A stretch of DNA of 64,000 bases. Origin: Thiofilum sp. Its GTDB lineage: Bacteria > Pseudomonadota > Gammaproteobacteria > Thiotrichales > Thiotrichaceae. This document shows positions 25,432-34,072 of the stretch, in pieces. The notes below the pieces were generated by a model. It had not been told where the DNA came from. It did not search any database and worked only from the letters and a program-made list of their open reading frames with translations. Position 1 is the first letter of the stretch. Each line of letters opens with the position of its first letter. Where the stretch lies: the NCBI RefSeq assembly GCF_016711335.1, contig NZ_JADJTF010000001.1:434001-498000 (forward strand), written 5' to 3'. The position numbers and the translations under genes are program-made.

Positions 25432-26412
25432 ATGCAACCGTTAGTTAGAGGAGCACAGAGACAATTGGTTTCTGTGGAATTAAATACTGTTCGTGCCGCC
25501 CGTGATTGGATGACTGCATTGTGCGGCCCCCATCGTTTAGAAGCTAAACAACAAAACCACTTATTGTTTCGACATGGCGGAACAGTACTCACCAAAATGT
25601 CAGTCGGAATTGTGGAGTACTCCACACAAGTCCATGTAAAGACAGACGATTTAATCTATAGCTACAGTATTAGCCTACCCTTACAAGGTACGCAATGCTT
25701 AGAGCAACGCAAAAAAACGGTACATTCGTCTTCCAAACAAGGCATTGTCATGTCCCCTGGACATAATGCCAATCTCACCATGAGCGAAGATTGCCGCAAG
25801 TACTTAGTAAGGGTCTCACGTACTGCGGTTGAAGAAAAATTAGGTAGTTTACTAGGTCGCTCTATTACTCATCCGGTGGTATTTGAACCTCATATGACCA
25901 TTGATGATCAAGTCGGTGCGTGGTGGCAACTGGTCGGGCATGTTCATACGATTTTAAATCAGCCTTCTAGTTTGTTTGATCTACCTGATGTGTGGAATTC
26001 TTTCCAAGAAAGTATTATCACCGGACTGCTGCACTCCCAACCCCATAATTACTCGACTGAACTAGAACACGTCCGGCTTAATCGTCCAGCATACTTGTTA
26101 AATTTAGAGCATTTTATGCGCGAACACGTAGGGCAAGATTTGACTTTAGAAGATTTAGAACAAGTCACAGGACTGACGCGTGAGCGTTTGTATAAAGATT
26201 TTCGCCATAGTTATAACTCAACCCCTATGAGTTATTTTCGTGATTTACGCTTTCAGGAAGTACGTCAACGTCTACTCATAGCACCCGCGAACGCCAGTGT
26301 TTCCAGCGTTGCGCTCGATTGTGGTTTTAGCCAATTAGGGCGCTTTGCTCGTGAATACCAAGATCGATTTGGCGAATTACCCTCAGCTACTTTACGTAAG
26401 CGTGAACTGTAG
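25432..26412 (+). CDS. AraC/XylS-family transcriptional activator, AntR-like
   Basis: 326 residues from ATG 25432, preferred because AAGGA lies 6 bases upstream; ATG 25390 would give 340 residues. The N-terminal part is a ligand-sensing AraC_binding_2-type domain (YSYSISLPLQGTQCLEQ). The C-terminal 100 residues hold two HTH motifs (LTLEDLEQVTGLTRERLYKDFR, ASVSSVALDCGFSQLGRFAREYQDRFG). Divergent to antABC, it most likely activates them in response to anthranilate or a related acid. The role is inferred from position and from known AntR systems. Confidence 0.85.
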   Translation: MQPLVRGAQRQLVSVELNTVRAARDWMTALCGPHRLEAKQQNHLLFRHGGTVLTKMSVGIVEYSTQVHVKTDDLIYSYSISLPLQGTQCLEQRKKTVHSSSKQGIVMSPGHNANLTMSEDCRKYLVRVSRTAVEEKLGSLLGRSITHPVVFEPHMTIDDQVGAWWQLVGHVHTILNQPSSLFDLPDVWNSFQESIITGLLHSQPHNYSTELEHVRLNRPAYLLNLEHFMREHVGQDLTLEDLEQVTGLTRERLYKDFRHSYNSTPMSYFRDLRFQEVRQRLLIAPANASVSSVALDCGFSQLGRFAREYQDRFGELPSATLRKREL

Positions 26413-26440
26413 TTCCGGCAAATTGACGCTAGCGTAAAAT

Positions 26441-26472
26441 TAAATATCGACAATAACAAAAAATATCGATAT
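26441..26472 (+). promoter_or_regulatory. paired TATCGAYA boxes before catechol 2,3-dioxygenase
   Basis: TATCGACA at 26445-26452 and TATCGATA at 26464-26471, 19 bp apart start to start. The same pair with the same 19-bp period lies before dmpC (28780, 28799). They sit 73 and 53 bases before the start codon here. Probably the operator of one common regulator, perhaps the GntR-family protein encoded between the two targets. Confidence 0.6.
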
Positions 26473-26523
26473 TATTTTTAAAACGACGCTGAATAGACAT
26501 TCACAAAGTGGAGGAGAGAACTT

Positions 26524-27453
26524 ATGGCAATGAAAGGTGTATTGCGCCCCGGTCACGTACAACTGCGTGTACTCGATATGGATGCGTCACTATCCCACTA
26601 TGTTGACCGTATGGGATTAATCAAAACGGATCAAGATGCTCAAGGTCGTGTTTATCTCAAAGGTTGGGATGAACATGATTGGTTTTCAGTAGTACTACGC
26701 CCCGCTGATGAACCTGGTATGGATTTCATGGGTTTTAAAGTGGATAGTGCTGCTACCCTCAATGAACTCGAACAAAAACTCAAAGACTTTGGTTGCAAAG
26801 TAGAACGCATTCCTGCTGGTGAATTGAATCACTGTGGTGAGCGTGTGCGTTTTGATTCCCCCACAGGTCATCTATTTGAACTCTATGCCGATAAGGACTA
26901 TCACGGTAATAGTGTTGGTGTAATGAACCCCCATCCTTATCCTGAAGACATTAAAGGCATGAAAGTACATCGCTTTGATCACTGTCTACTGTACGGGGAT
27001 GATTTAGATGGTTCAGTTAAACTCTTTACTGACGTACTAGGCTTTAGTGAAACGGAAAAAGTTATGGCCGGTCCTGATGGTCAATTAAAGATCGGTAGCT
27101 TCCTCACTTGTGGTATGAAGGCACATGACCTAGCCATTATTCGTCATGGCGAAAAAGGCAAATTGCACCACGCGTCCTTCTTATTAAGAAGCTGGGAAGA
27201 AGTACTGCATGCGGCGGATATTATGGGACGTTATAAAATCCCGATTGATATTGGCCCTACTCGTCATGGTATTACGCGCGGACGCACAATTTACTTCTTT
27301 GATCCTTCAGGCAATCGCAATGAAACCTTCTGCGATTCCTATGATTGGTATCCCGACCATGAAACCATTACTTGGACTGAAGATGAGTTAGGTGGAGCGA
27401 TTTTCTACCACGATCAAGCACTCAATGAACGCTTCTTGACCGTAGTTACCTGA
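26524..27453 (+). CDS. dmpB: catechol 2,3-dioxygenase (extradiol)
   Basis: 309 residues, the standard two-domain type I extradiol dioxygenase of the DmpB/XylE group. The Fe(II) ligands are His153 (HRFDHCLLYG), His216 (KLHHASFLL) and Glu267 (NRNETFCDS); the PROSITE-like block GITRGRTIYFFDPSGNRNE is present. It opens catechol to 2-hydroxymuconic semialdehyde in the cytoplasm. Its start follows GGAGGAGAGAACTT. It is a single gene with its own paired-box promoter and terminator, apart from dmpC onward. It needs the DmpQ-like ferredoxin at 45073 for reactivation in known systems. Confidence 0.95.
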   Translation: MAMKGVLRPGHVQLRVLDMDASLSHYVDRMGLIKTDQDAQGRVYLKGWDEHDWFSVVLRPADEPGMDFMGFKVDSAATLNELEQKLKDFGCKVERIPAGELNHCGERVRFDSPTGHLFELYADKDYHGNSVGVMNPHPYPEDIKGMKVHRFDHCLLYGDDLDGSVKLFTDVLGFSETEKVMAGPDGQLKIGSFLTCGMKAHDLAIIRHGEKGKLHHASFLLRSWEEVLHAADIMGRYKIPIDIGPTRHGITRGRTIYFFDPSGNRNETFCDSYDWYPDHETITWTEDELGGAIFYHDQALNERFLTVVT

Positions 27454-27474
27454 TTTACTTTCTCACTAGGGTTA

Positions 27475-27504
27475 GAAACGCTCCTTCTAGGGGCGTTTCC
27501 TTTT
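27475..27504 (+). terminator. terminator after catechol 2,3-dioxygenase
   Basis: GAAACGCTCC at 27475-27484 pairs with GGGGCGTTTC at 27490-27499 around a 5-nt loop (one G-T pair), then CTTTT. It is located between the convergent dioxygenase and GntR genes. Confidence 0.85.
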
Positions 27505-27524
27505 AGATCAGTGCTTAAAATTGC

Positions 27525-28211
27525 TTAAGTATTTAAGCGCTCTTTTAAAACTTGCTTAGTTATTTCAGCGGTTTGGCGAATGTGAGATTCAGTTTCTGAG
27601 CACGCTTTTTCAATATCCCGTGCAATCACGGCATCATAAATACGCTGATGCTCGGCGTGAATATCGCGCTGCTTAATATTGGCATTGAGGGAAATATTGC
27701 GATAACGCTTATGCTGGTCGTAAAGAATATTATAAAAATGTAATAACCACTTAGACGTACACGCCGAGATCACTGCCCAGTGAAAATCATGATTACGCTG
27801 CTCCCAATTATCTAGATCATAAGCAATGTCATGCTCTTCTACTTTAGTCAGTTGATAGTAACTAGCAACCACCCGCGACTCCCACTCACTATCCCCGTAC
27901 TGAATACTATTACGCAGCGCCTTAAGCTCTAATGTAACCCGCAACTCAGTAACATCTTCTAAATCTTCTGGTGAGATGGGGGTCACTCTAAACCCGCGTT
28001 GACCCTCTGCTACCACAAAACCATCGGAACTCAAACGACTCAAAGCCTCGCGTAAGGGAGTCGCCCCCACATTATATTCATTGCGTAGGTGTTCGATTTT
28101 GAGTTTGGAATCAGGGGCAAGTTTGCCTTGAATAATGTCTTCGCGCAGTTGCCCATAAATGTAACTGGTCAAGGTGCGCGGGGAAGAAATCTCGGTAGGA
28201 ACCGTACTCAT
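27525..28211 (-). CDS. GntR-family transcriptional regulator (FadR/FCD subfamily)
   Basis: 228 residues. The N-terminal winged HTH (TSYIYGQLREDIIQGKL, LRNEYNVGATPLREALSRLSSDGFV) is typical of GntR. The C-terminal FCD domain (DVTELRVTLE, RNHDFHWAVISAC, EHQRIYDAVIARD) binds small carboxylic ligands, often with a metal held by Asp/His residues. Most such proteins repress catabolic genes until the pathway ligand binds. It lies between catechol 2,3-dioxygenase and dmpC, which share an identical paired box, so it is the best candidate for the common regulator. That is inference. Confidence 0.9.
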   Translation of the reverse strand: MSTVPTEISSPRTLTSYIYGQLREDIIQGKLAPDSKLKIEHLRNEYNVGATPLREALSRLSSDGFVVAEGQRGFRVTPISPEDLEDVTELRVTLELKALRNSIQYGDSEWESRVVASYYQLTKVEEHDIAYDLDNWEQRNHDFHWAVISACTSKWLLHFYNILYDQHKRYRNISLNANIKQRDIHAEHQRIYDAVIARDIEKACSETESHIRQTAEITKQVLKERLNT

Positions 28212-28251
28212 AGCAAACTAACTAATCTCTGGTAGAACGTGGAAGCGGATT

Positions 28252-28320
28252 ATACTCGCAACTCATTTATAGGTAAGCCTAGTTTATGCAAAAACTTCCA
28301 TATTACCTATGTGCGAGTAT
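28252..28320. promoter_or_regulatory. nested inverted repeats before the GntR gene
   Basis: ATACTCGCA (28252-28260) pairs with TGCGAGTAT (28312-28320), and inside it ATAGGTAA (28269-28276) pairs with TTACCTAT (28303-28310). They lie between the ridA-like stop and the GntR start, about 40-110 bases upstream of the latter. It could be an autoregulatory region or a structured RNA leader. Both readings are speculative. Confidence 0.4.
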
Positions 28321-28327
28321 TTATCCT

Positions 28328-28681
28328 TTAAATAGCGGCTACAAAGGCTATCTCTACCAAGTACTGAGGATCGGCTAACTCGGCTTTAATACAAGCACGA
28401 CTCGGCGCACAGCCCTCAGGCAACCATGCTTTCCAAGCCGCATTCAAGGCCATCATATTAGCAAAATCGGTAATATAAATCGTGGCTGAGAGTAAACGAC
28501 TTTTATCACTATTGACCTTGGACAAAGAGCGCTCAGCTTGCTCCAGCACTTGCTGCACCTGCCCCCTCATATCAGCCGCTAAATCTCCCTCAGGCACTTC
28601 AACAAAATAAGCCATTTGATTAAAAACCGTAATATCTGACCATAATGCAGTGGGGTTAATGCGTTGAATAGCAGGACTCAT
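28328..28681 (-). CDS. RidA/YjgF/YER057c-family protein
   Basis: 117 residues from ATG 28681, with GGAGGAAGA 5 bases upstream; a GTG at 28705 would contain that site. The fold markers are NQMAYFVEVPE, DKSRLLSATIYITDFANMMALNAAWKAWLP and APSRACIKAELADPQYLVEIAFVA, where the Arg of SRACI is the ligand-binding residue of the family. RidA proteins deaminate reactive enamines; some in meta-cleavage clusters act as 2-aminomuconate deaminases. It is divergent from dmpC, so a role in the aromatic pathway is possible. The exact substrate is unknown. Confidence 0.85.
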   Translation of the reverse strand: MSPAIQRINPTALWSDITVFNQMAYFVEVPEGDLAADMRGQVQQVLEQAERSLSKVNSDKSRLLSATIYITDFANMMALNAAWKAWLPEGCAPSRACIKAELADPQYLVEIAFVAAI

Positions 28682-28777
28682 ACTGTCTTCCTCCGTCAAA
28701 AGCACTCATCATAACGTGCTCTCCAGCGGATGCGCACACAAAACTTAATAGGCTTGTATTAATTCACTTCGCTCAAA

Positions 28778-28808
28778 AATATCGATAAAAACTTTAAATA
28801 TCGATAAT
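28778..28808 (+). promoter_or_regulatory. paired TATCGATA boxes before dmpC
   Basis: TATCGATA at 28780-28787 and again at 28799-28806, period 19 bp, ending 47 bases before the dmpC ATG. Same arrangement as before catechol 2,3-dioxygenase at 26445/26464. The AATATT after the second box may double as a -10 element. Confidence 0.6.
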
Positions 28809-28853
28809 ATTGCGGTATGCTTGATTCAACAACACATGGGGAGGAGCCCATCC

Positions 28854-30314
28854 ATGCAAGAGATCAAGCATTTCATCAACGGTGAATTTGTTACGTCTGC
28901 ATCCGGCAAAACATTCGCCAATATCAATCCCGCTACCAATCAGCAAATCGGCATAGTCCACGAAGCGGGTAAATCCGAAGTGGATCAAGCCGTTGCCGCC
29001 GCCAAAGCCGCTCTCAAAGGCCCTTGGGGTAAAATGCCCGTTGCGGAACGTATGGCAATCCTACATAAAGTCGCTGATGGTATTAATGCACGCTTTGATG
29101 AGTTTCTTGAGGCTGAGTGTCTGGATACGGGCAAACCTAAATCCTTAGCTTCACACGTCGATATTCCACGCGGTGCGGCTAATTTCAAAATCTTCGCTGA
29201 CCTCGTTAAAAACGTCCCCACTGAAAGTTTTATGCTCGACACTCCTGACGGCAAAGGCGCATTAAACTATGCCGTGCGCCGCCCTAAAGGGGTGATTGCA
29301 GTGATTAGCCCGTGGAATCTACCTTTATTATTAATGACTTGGAAAGTAGGCCCTGCTTTAGCCTGCGGTAATACAGTGGTAGTCAAACCTTCCGAAGAAA
29401 CGCCACGCACCACCACATTACTGGGTGAAGTGATGAATGCGGCGGGCGTTCCCAAAGGCGTTTATAACGTCGTACACGGTTTTGGTCCTAATTCAGCAGG
29501 CGAATTTTTAACAACTCATCCTGATGTCGATGGCATTACCTTCACTGGTGAAACTCGTACTGGAGCAGCGATTGTTAAAGCCAGTGCAGACCATATTCGC
29601 CATGTCTCGTTTGAACTCGGTGGTAAAAATCCAGCAGTTATCTTTGCAGATTGCGATATGGATAAAGCCATTGAAGGTACGATACGCTCGGTCTTCGCTA
29701 ACTGCGGTCAAGTATGCTTAGGGACTGAGCGTGTGTATGTGGAGCGCCCGATTTTTGATGAATTCCTTAAGCGTCTAAAAGCGGGTGCTGAAAGTATGCA
29801 GCTTGGTGCTTGGGATGATGAGTGTACCTCGATGGGACCTCTCATTAGCAAAGAGCATCAAAACAAAGTGCTGTCTTACTATCAAAAAGCCGTTGATGAG
29901 GGTGCAACTGTAGTCACAGGTGGTGGCATACCTAGTATGCAAGGTGCATTAGCCGATGGTAACTGGGTACAACCTACGATTTGGACGGGATTACCTGAAA
30001 CGGCTTCAGTCGTTAAAGATGAAGTGTTTGGCCCTTGCTGCCATGTACGCCCCTTTGATTCCGAAGATGAAGTTATAGCTCTCGCCAATGACACTAAATA
30101 CGGTTTAGCCGCCGCGATTTGGACAGAAAATGTGACCCGTGCTCATCGTGTCGCTGCTCAAATGGAAGCGGGCATTGTGTGGGTGAACTCTTGGTTCTTA
30201 CGCGATTTACGGACTCCTTTCGGTGGTATGAAGCACTCAGGGATTGGGCGTGAAGGTGGCGTGCATTCCTTAGAGTTCTACACTGAATTGCAAAATATTT
30301 GCGTCAAATTATAA
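28854..30314 (+). CDS. dmpC: 2-hydroxymuconic semialdehyde dehydrogenase
   Basis: 486 residues from ATG 28854, chosen for GAGGAG 7 bases upstream and because DmpC/XylG proteins have this length. An aldehyde dehydrogenase: SPWNLPLLLMTWKVGPALACGN, FELGGKNPAVIF with the catalytic Glu, NCGQVCLGTERVYVE with the nucleophile Cys, and EVFGPCCHVRPF. It oxidises the ring-fission product to 2-hydroxymuconate with NAD+. First gene of the lower meta operon; dmpE begins 10 bases after it. Confidence 0.93.
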   Translation: MQEIKHFINGEFVTSASGKTFANINPATNQQIGIVHEAGKSEVDQAVAAAKAALKGPWGKMPVAERMAILHKVADGINARFDEFLEAECLDTGKPKSLASHVDIPRGAANFKIFADLVKNVPTESFMLDTPDGKGALNYAVRRPKGVIAVISPWNLPLLLMTWKVGPALACGNTVVVKPSEETPRTTTLLGEVMNAAGVPKGVYNVVHGFGPNSAGEFLTTHPDVDGITFTGETRTGAAIVKASADHIRHVSFELGGKNPAVIFADCDMDKAIEGTIRSVFANCGQVCLGTERVYVERPIFDEFLKRLKAGAESMQLGAWDDECTSMGPLISKEHQNKVLSYYQKAVDEGATVVTGGGIPSMQGALADGNWVQPTIWTGLPETASVVKDEVFGPCCHVRPFDSEDEVIALANDTKYGLAAAIWTENVTRAHRVAAQMEAGIVWVNSWFLRDLRTPFGGMKHSGIGREGGVHSLEFYTELQNICVKL

Positions 30315-30324
30315 GGAAGTACTC

Positions 30325-31119
30325 ATGCTACAAACTGCGCAAATTAGTGCTTACGCTGATGAGCTTTATACCGCGCTACGTGAGAGGCACATGATTACAC
30401 CGTTTTCTGAGCGCACACCAGAAATGACGGTCGAAGATGCCTATGCGGTATCGAACCTACTCCTAGACAAACGTATTCAGCTCGATGGTGAAAAAGTCAT
30501 TGGCAAAAAAATCGGCGTGACCAGTCAAGCCGTGATGAAAATGCTTAATGTCTACCAACCCGATTTTGGTTATCTCACTGATGCGATGGTAGTAGACGAA
30601 AGCGAAGCCTTATCGGTGAGTACCAAAATGATTCAACCGCGTGCTGAGGGTGAAATCGCCTTTGTACTCAAACACGATTTAATCGGCCCCGGTGTGACGG
30701 CGAGTGATGTACTACGCGCTACTGACTTTGTAGTGCCCTGCTTTGAAATTGTCGATTCACGCATTAAAGATTGGAAAATCAAAATCCAAGACACCGTTGC
30801 CGACAATGCTTCCTGTGGTTATTTCCTCTTAGGCTCACAAGCGGCTGACCCACGCAAAGTGGATTTATCTACCTGCGGCATGGTGATGGAAATGAATGGT
30901 CAAGTGGTAGCCACAGGTGCAGGCGCTGCGGCTTTGGGTTCATCACCGATTAGTTGTGTGGTATGGCTGGCGAATACTTTGGGGCGCTTTGGTGTGCCTT
31001 TAAAAGCAGGTGAAGTGATTTTATCGGGTGCTTTAGTACCACTCCAACCCGTCAAAGCGGGGGATTATATGAGTGTCAGTATTGGCGGAATCGGTCGCAC
31101 CGCAGTGCGCTTTGAATAG
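30325..31119 (+). CDS. dmpE: 2-oxopent-4-enoate hydratase (2-hydroxypenta-2,4-dienoate hydratase)
   Basis: 264 residues of the FAH-like hydratase/decarboxylase family. Visible blocks are GKKIGVTSQAVMKMLNVYQPDFGYL, PRAEGEIAFVL with metal-binding acids, and VVDSRIKDWKI-type IVDSRIKDWK. It adds water to 2-hydroxypentadienoate to give 4-hydroxy-2-oxovalerate. Sister to the decarboxylase at 33058 in the same operon; the operon order and the decarboxylase's position next to the tautomerase support this assignment. Start preceded by AAGGAAGTACTC. Confidence 0.9.
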   Translation: MLQTAQISAYADELYTALRERHMITPFSERTPEMTVEDAYAVSNLLLDKRIQLDGEKVIGKKIGVTSQAVMKMLNVYQPDFGYLTDAMVVDESEALSVSTKMIQPRAEGEIAFVLKHDLIGPGVTASDVLRATDFVVPCFEIVDSRIKDWKIKIQDTVADNASCGYFLLGSQAADPRKVDLSTCGMVMEMNGQVVATGAGAAALGSSPISCVVWLANTLGRFGVPLKAGEVILSGALVPLQPVKAGDYMSVSIGGIGRTAVRFE

Positions 31120-31132
31120 GAGTATAGGATAA

Positions 31133-32017
31133 ATGGCAAAAATTCGTTGTGCACTGATTGGGCCGGGCAATATCGGCACGGATTTACTGTATAAATTAAA
31201 ACGTAGCGAAGTACTCGAACCTGTGTGGATGGTGGGTATTGACCCTGCATCGGACGGTCTAGCACGGGCGCGTGATATGGGTTTAAAAACTACTGCTGAA
31301 GGAATTGATGGTCTCATTCCTCACATTGAAGCGGACAATATTCAAATTGCTTTCGATGCCACTTCAGCCTATGCCCATGCGGAAACTTCACGCAAATTGA
31401 CTGAAAAAGGTGTGAAAGTGATTGACCTCACTCCCGCTGCGATTGGTCCTTTCTGTGTGCCTCCGGTGAATTTACTTGATCACCTCAATAAAGGCGAAGA
31501 AAACGTCAATATGGTGACCTGCGGCGGTCAAGCGACTATCCCCATGGTATTTGCGGTGAGTCGGGTGCAACCTGTGCGCTATGGTGAAATCGTAGCCACC
31601 GTTGCCTCCAAATCAGCAGGGCCTGGTACGCGTAAAAATATTGATGAGTTTACCCAAACTACGTCTGGTGCGATTGAGAAAGTCGGTCAAGCCAAAAAGG
31701 GGAAAGCCATTATCATCCTCAATCCGGCTGAGCCACCGTTGATGATGCGTGACACGATTCATTGCATTACCGAAACTGAGCCGAATCAAGATGCGATTAT
31801 AGAATCGGTCAAAGCGATGGAAGCCGAAGTACAACGCTATGTTCCGGGCTATCGCGTGAAAGAAGGTCCAGTATTTGATGGTAATCGGGTGAGTGTGTTT
31901 GTCGAAGTACGCGGACGCGGTGACTATCTACCTGAATATGCGGGTAATCTCGATATTATGACTGCTGCTGCTGCACGTACTGCTGAAATGTTCGCCGAAC
32001 AAATGTTGAAAGCCTAA
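31133..32017 (+). CDS. dmpF: acetaldehyde dehydrogenase (acylating)
   Basis: 294 residues, slightly shorter than the usual 307-312. The NAD-binding start is ALIGPGNIGTDLLYKL, the catalytic Cys is in MVTCGGQATIPM, and PGTRKNIDEFTQTT and ILNPAEPPLMMRDTI are conserved. It forms a channelling complex with the aldolase DmpG, turning acetaldehyde, CoA and NAD+ into acetyl-CoA. It is directly followed by dmpG (12 bases), as in other meta operons. Confidence 0.95.
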   Translation: MAKIRCALIGPGNIGTDLLYKLKRSEVLEPVWMVGIDPASDGLARARDMGLKTTAEGIDGLIPHIEADNIQIAFDATSAYAHAETSRKLTEKGVKVIDLTPAAIGPFCVPPVNLLDHLNKGEENVNMVTCGGQATIPMVFAVSRVQPVRYGEIVATVASKSAGPGTRKNIDEFTQTTSGAIEKVGQAKKGKAIIILNPAEPPLMMRDTIHCITETEPNQDAIIESVKAMEAEVQRYVPGYRVKEGPVFDGNRVSVFVEVRGRGDYLPEYAGNLDIMTAAAARTAEMFAEQMLKA

Positions 32018-32029
32018 GGAGTATCCATA

Positions 32030-33055
32030 ATGAATGTAAAAGGTAAAAAAATTCGTTTGCACGATATGTCCTTACGCGATGGTATGCATTCGATTCGTCA
32101 TCAATTCACCTTACAAAATATGGTAGACCTATCCCAAGCGCTAGATCGTGCGGGTGTACCTTTAATTGAGGTGACGCATGGCGATGGTATTTCCGGTTCA
32201 TCGGTAAACTATGGCTTTGGTTTGCATACGGATAAAGAGTACTTAGAGGCGGTTATTCCTAAGCTCACTCAAGCTAAAGTGTCTATCCTTATGCTCCCCG
32301 GCATTGGCACAATTGAAGACTTGAAAATGGTGCAAGACTTAGGTGTACATACTATTCGCGTAGCAACGCATTGTACTGAGGCGGATGTATCCGAACAGCA
32401 TATTAAATACTGTGCTAAACATGGCTTTGACACCGTAGGCTTTTTAATGATGAGCCATATGGTCACACCCGAAAAGATTCTGGAACAAGCCAAACTGATG
32501 CATAGCTATGGGGCAAACTGTTTGTATATGACCGACTCGGCTGGGCATATGCTCCCTGAAGATGTCAAAGCTAAAGTCACTATTTTACGTGAATATTTCC
32601 CTGACACTATCGAGATCGGCTTTCACGGTCATCATAATTTAGCGATGGGCATTGCTAACTCATTAGCAGCGGTTGAAGCAGGTGCGACTCGAATCGATGG
32701 CTCAGTAGCGGGTTTTGGAGCAGGTGCAGGTAATACTCCACTGGAAGTGTTTAATGCGGTCTGTGATATGTATGGCATTGAAACGGGCGTCGATGTGAGC
32801 AAGCTCATGGATGCGGCTGAAGATGTAGCCGTACCGATTATGGGTGATCAATTACCACGGATTAATCGGGATGCTTTAACCCTAGGTTATGCGGGTGTCT
32901 ACTCCTCTTTCCTACTCCATGCGCGGCGAGCGGAACAAAAATACGGTATTCCCGCGCGTGAAATTCTCTTGGAATTAGGGCGGCGCGGTACGGTCGGCGG
33001 TCAAGAGGATATGATCGAAGATGTTGCATTAGAAATGATTAGAGCGCGAGGTTAA
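32030..33055 (+). CDS. dmpG: 4-hydroxy-2-oxovalerate aldolase
   Basis: 341 residues. A DRE-TIM-type aldolase with HDMSLRDGMHSIRHQF (catalytic Arg/Asp region), VTHGDGISGSS and the metal-binding GFHGHHNLAMG; the C-terminal part AEDVAVPIMGD contacts DmpF. It splits 4-hydroxy-2-oxovalerate into pyruvate and acetaldehyde, the latter passed to DmpF. Start is preceded by AAGGAGTATCCATA. It is followed after 2 bases by dmpH. Confidence 0.96.
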   Translation: MNVKGKKIRLHDMSLRDGMHSIRHQFTLQNMVDLSQALDRAGVPLIEVTHGDGISGSSVNYGFGLHTDKEYLEAVIPKLTQAKVSILMLPGIGTIEDLKMVQDLGVHTIRVATHCTEADVSEQHIKYCAKHGFDTVGFLMMSHMVTPEKILEQAKLMHSYGANCLYMTDSAGHMLPEDVKAKVTILREYFPDTIEIGFHGHHNLAMGIANSLAAVEAGATRIDGSVAGFGAGAGNTPLEVFNAVCDMYGIETGVDVSKLMDAAEDVAVPIMGDQLPRINRDALTLGYAGVYSSFLLHARRAEQKYGIPAREILLELGRRGTVGGQEDMIEDVALEMIRARG

Positions 33056-33057
33056 GC

Positions 33058-33849
33058 ATGTCTACTTTAAGTCGCTCTACCATTGAGCAATTGGCTGAAC
33101 ATCTCGAAACTGCTGAGCTACAAGCCCATGATGTAAAAAAGATTACCGACGATTATCCCGATATGGATTGGGAAGATGCCTATGATATTCAATGGGAAAT
33201 TCGTCGGCGCAAAGAAGCACGCGGCAATCGAGTCGTGGGCTTAAAAATGGGTTTGACCTCCTACGCCAAAATGAAACAAATGGGCGTAGAGAATCCGGTT
33301 TATGCCTTTCTAGTGGATTATTTTAATGTGCCCGATGCTGGCACTGTTAAAGTGTCTGAGCTGATTCACCCTAAAGTCGAAGCCGAAATTGCGATTATTA
33401 CCAACAAGGAACTCAAAGGTCCGGGTTGTACCGTCGCACACGTATTAGCGGCTACTGAATCAGTGTTGCCAGCGGTAGAAGTGATTGATTCACGTTATGA
33501 AAACTTCCGCTTCGATCTCAAAAGCGTCATTGCTGACAATGCTTCTTCGGCACGTTTTTTCACGGGAGGCAATATTAAACGCCCCGATCAAGTGGATATG
33601 AAAACGCTCGGTGTGGTGATGGAAATTAATGGCAAAGTGGTGACTACAGGTGCGGGTGCTGCGGTGCTTGGGCATCCAGCGGCGAGTGTTGCCATGCTAG
33701 CCAATATGTTAGCGGAGCGCGGTGAAGTGATTCCAGCAGGTACTTTCATTATGACGGGCGGAATTACTGAAGCTATTGCGGTAAAAGCGGGTGATAGTGT
33801 GTGTGTACGCTATCAAGACTTAGGCACTGTTAGCATGACATTTGTATAA
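33058..33849 (+). CDS. dmpH: 2-oxo-3-hexenedioate (4-oxalocrotonate) decarboxylase
   Basis: 263 residues, same fold as DmpE. Blocks: RRRKEARGNRVVGLKMGLTS, HPKVEAEIAII with metal-binding acids, and AVEVIDSRYENFRF. It decarboxylates 2-oxohex-3-enedioate to the dienol used by DmpE; the two enzymes form a complex in known pathways. Assigned as DmpH rather than a second hydratase from its place between dmpG and dmpI, matching the classical order GHI. Confidence 0.92.
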   Translation: MSTLSRSTIEQLAEHLETAELQAHDVKKITDDYPDMDWEDAYDIQWEIRRRKEARGNRVVGLKMGLTSYAKMKQMGVENPVYAFLVDYFNVPDAGTVKVSELIHPKVEAEIAIITNKELKGPGCTVAHVLAATESVLPAVEVIDSRYENFRFDLKSVIADNASSARFFTGGNIKRPDQVDMKTLGVVMEINGKVVTTGAGAAVLGHPAASVAMLANMLAERGEVIPAGTFIMTGGITEAIAVKAGDSVCVRYQDLGTVSMTFV

Positions 33850-33858
33850 GGAGCAACC

Positions 33859-34068
33859 ATGCCTTTAATTCAAGCAACGATTATTGCAGGACGTACTCCT
33901 GAACAAAAACGTGCTTTCTTTGAAAAAGTGACTGCTGTAGCCGTTGAAACACTAGGCGTCAAAGCAGAGCAAGTACGGGTAGTGATTAATGAAGTCCCTG
34001 CGGAACATTGGGCGATTGGTGGGATTAGTAAAGCCAATTTGGATGCTAAAAAGGCACAGGGTGGGTAA
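33859..34068 (+). CDS. dmpI: 4-oxalocrotonate tautomerase
   Basis: 69 residues, slightly longer than the 62 typical of the enzyme. Pro at position 2 (Pro1 after Met removal) is the catalytic base, and the Arg in IIAGRTPEQK matches the active-site Arg11. VVINEVPAEHWAIGGIS is the conserved C-terminal block. It isomerises 2-hydroxymuconate to 2-oxo-3-hexenedioate. Last gene of dmpCEFGHI; a palindromic repeat follows directly. Confidence 0.95.
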   Translation: MPLIQATIIAGRTPEQKRAFFEKVTAVAVETLGVKAEQVRVVINEVPAEHWAIGGISKANLDAKKAQGG

Positions 34069-34072
34069 AGAA

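Noticed and set aside
29508..29711. Minus-strand frame inside dmpC
   Set aside because: Shadow of a well-conserved aldehyde dehydrogenase gene.
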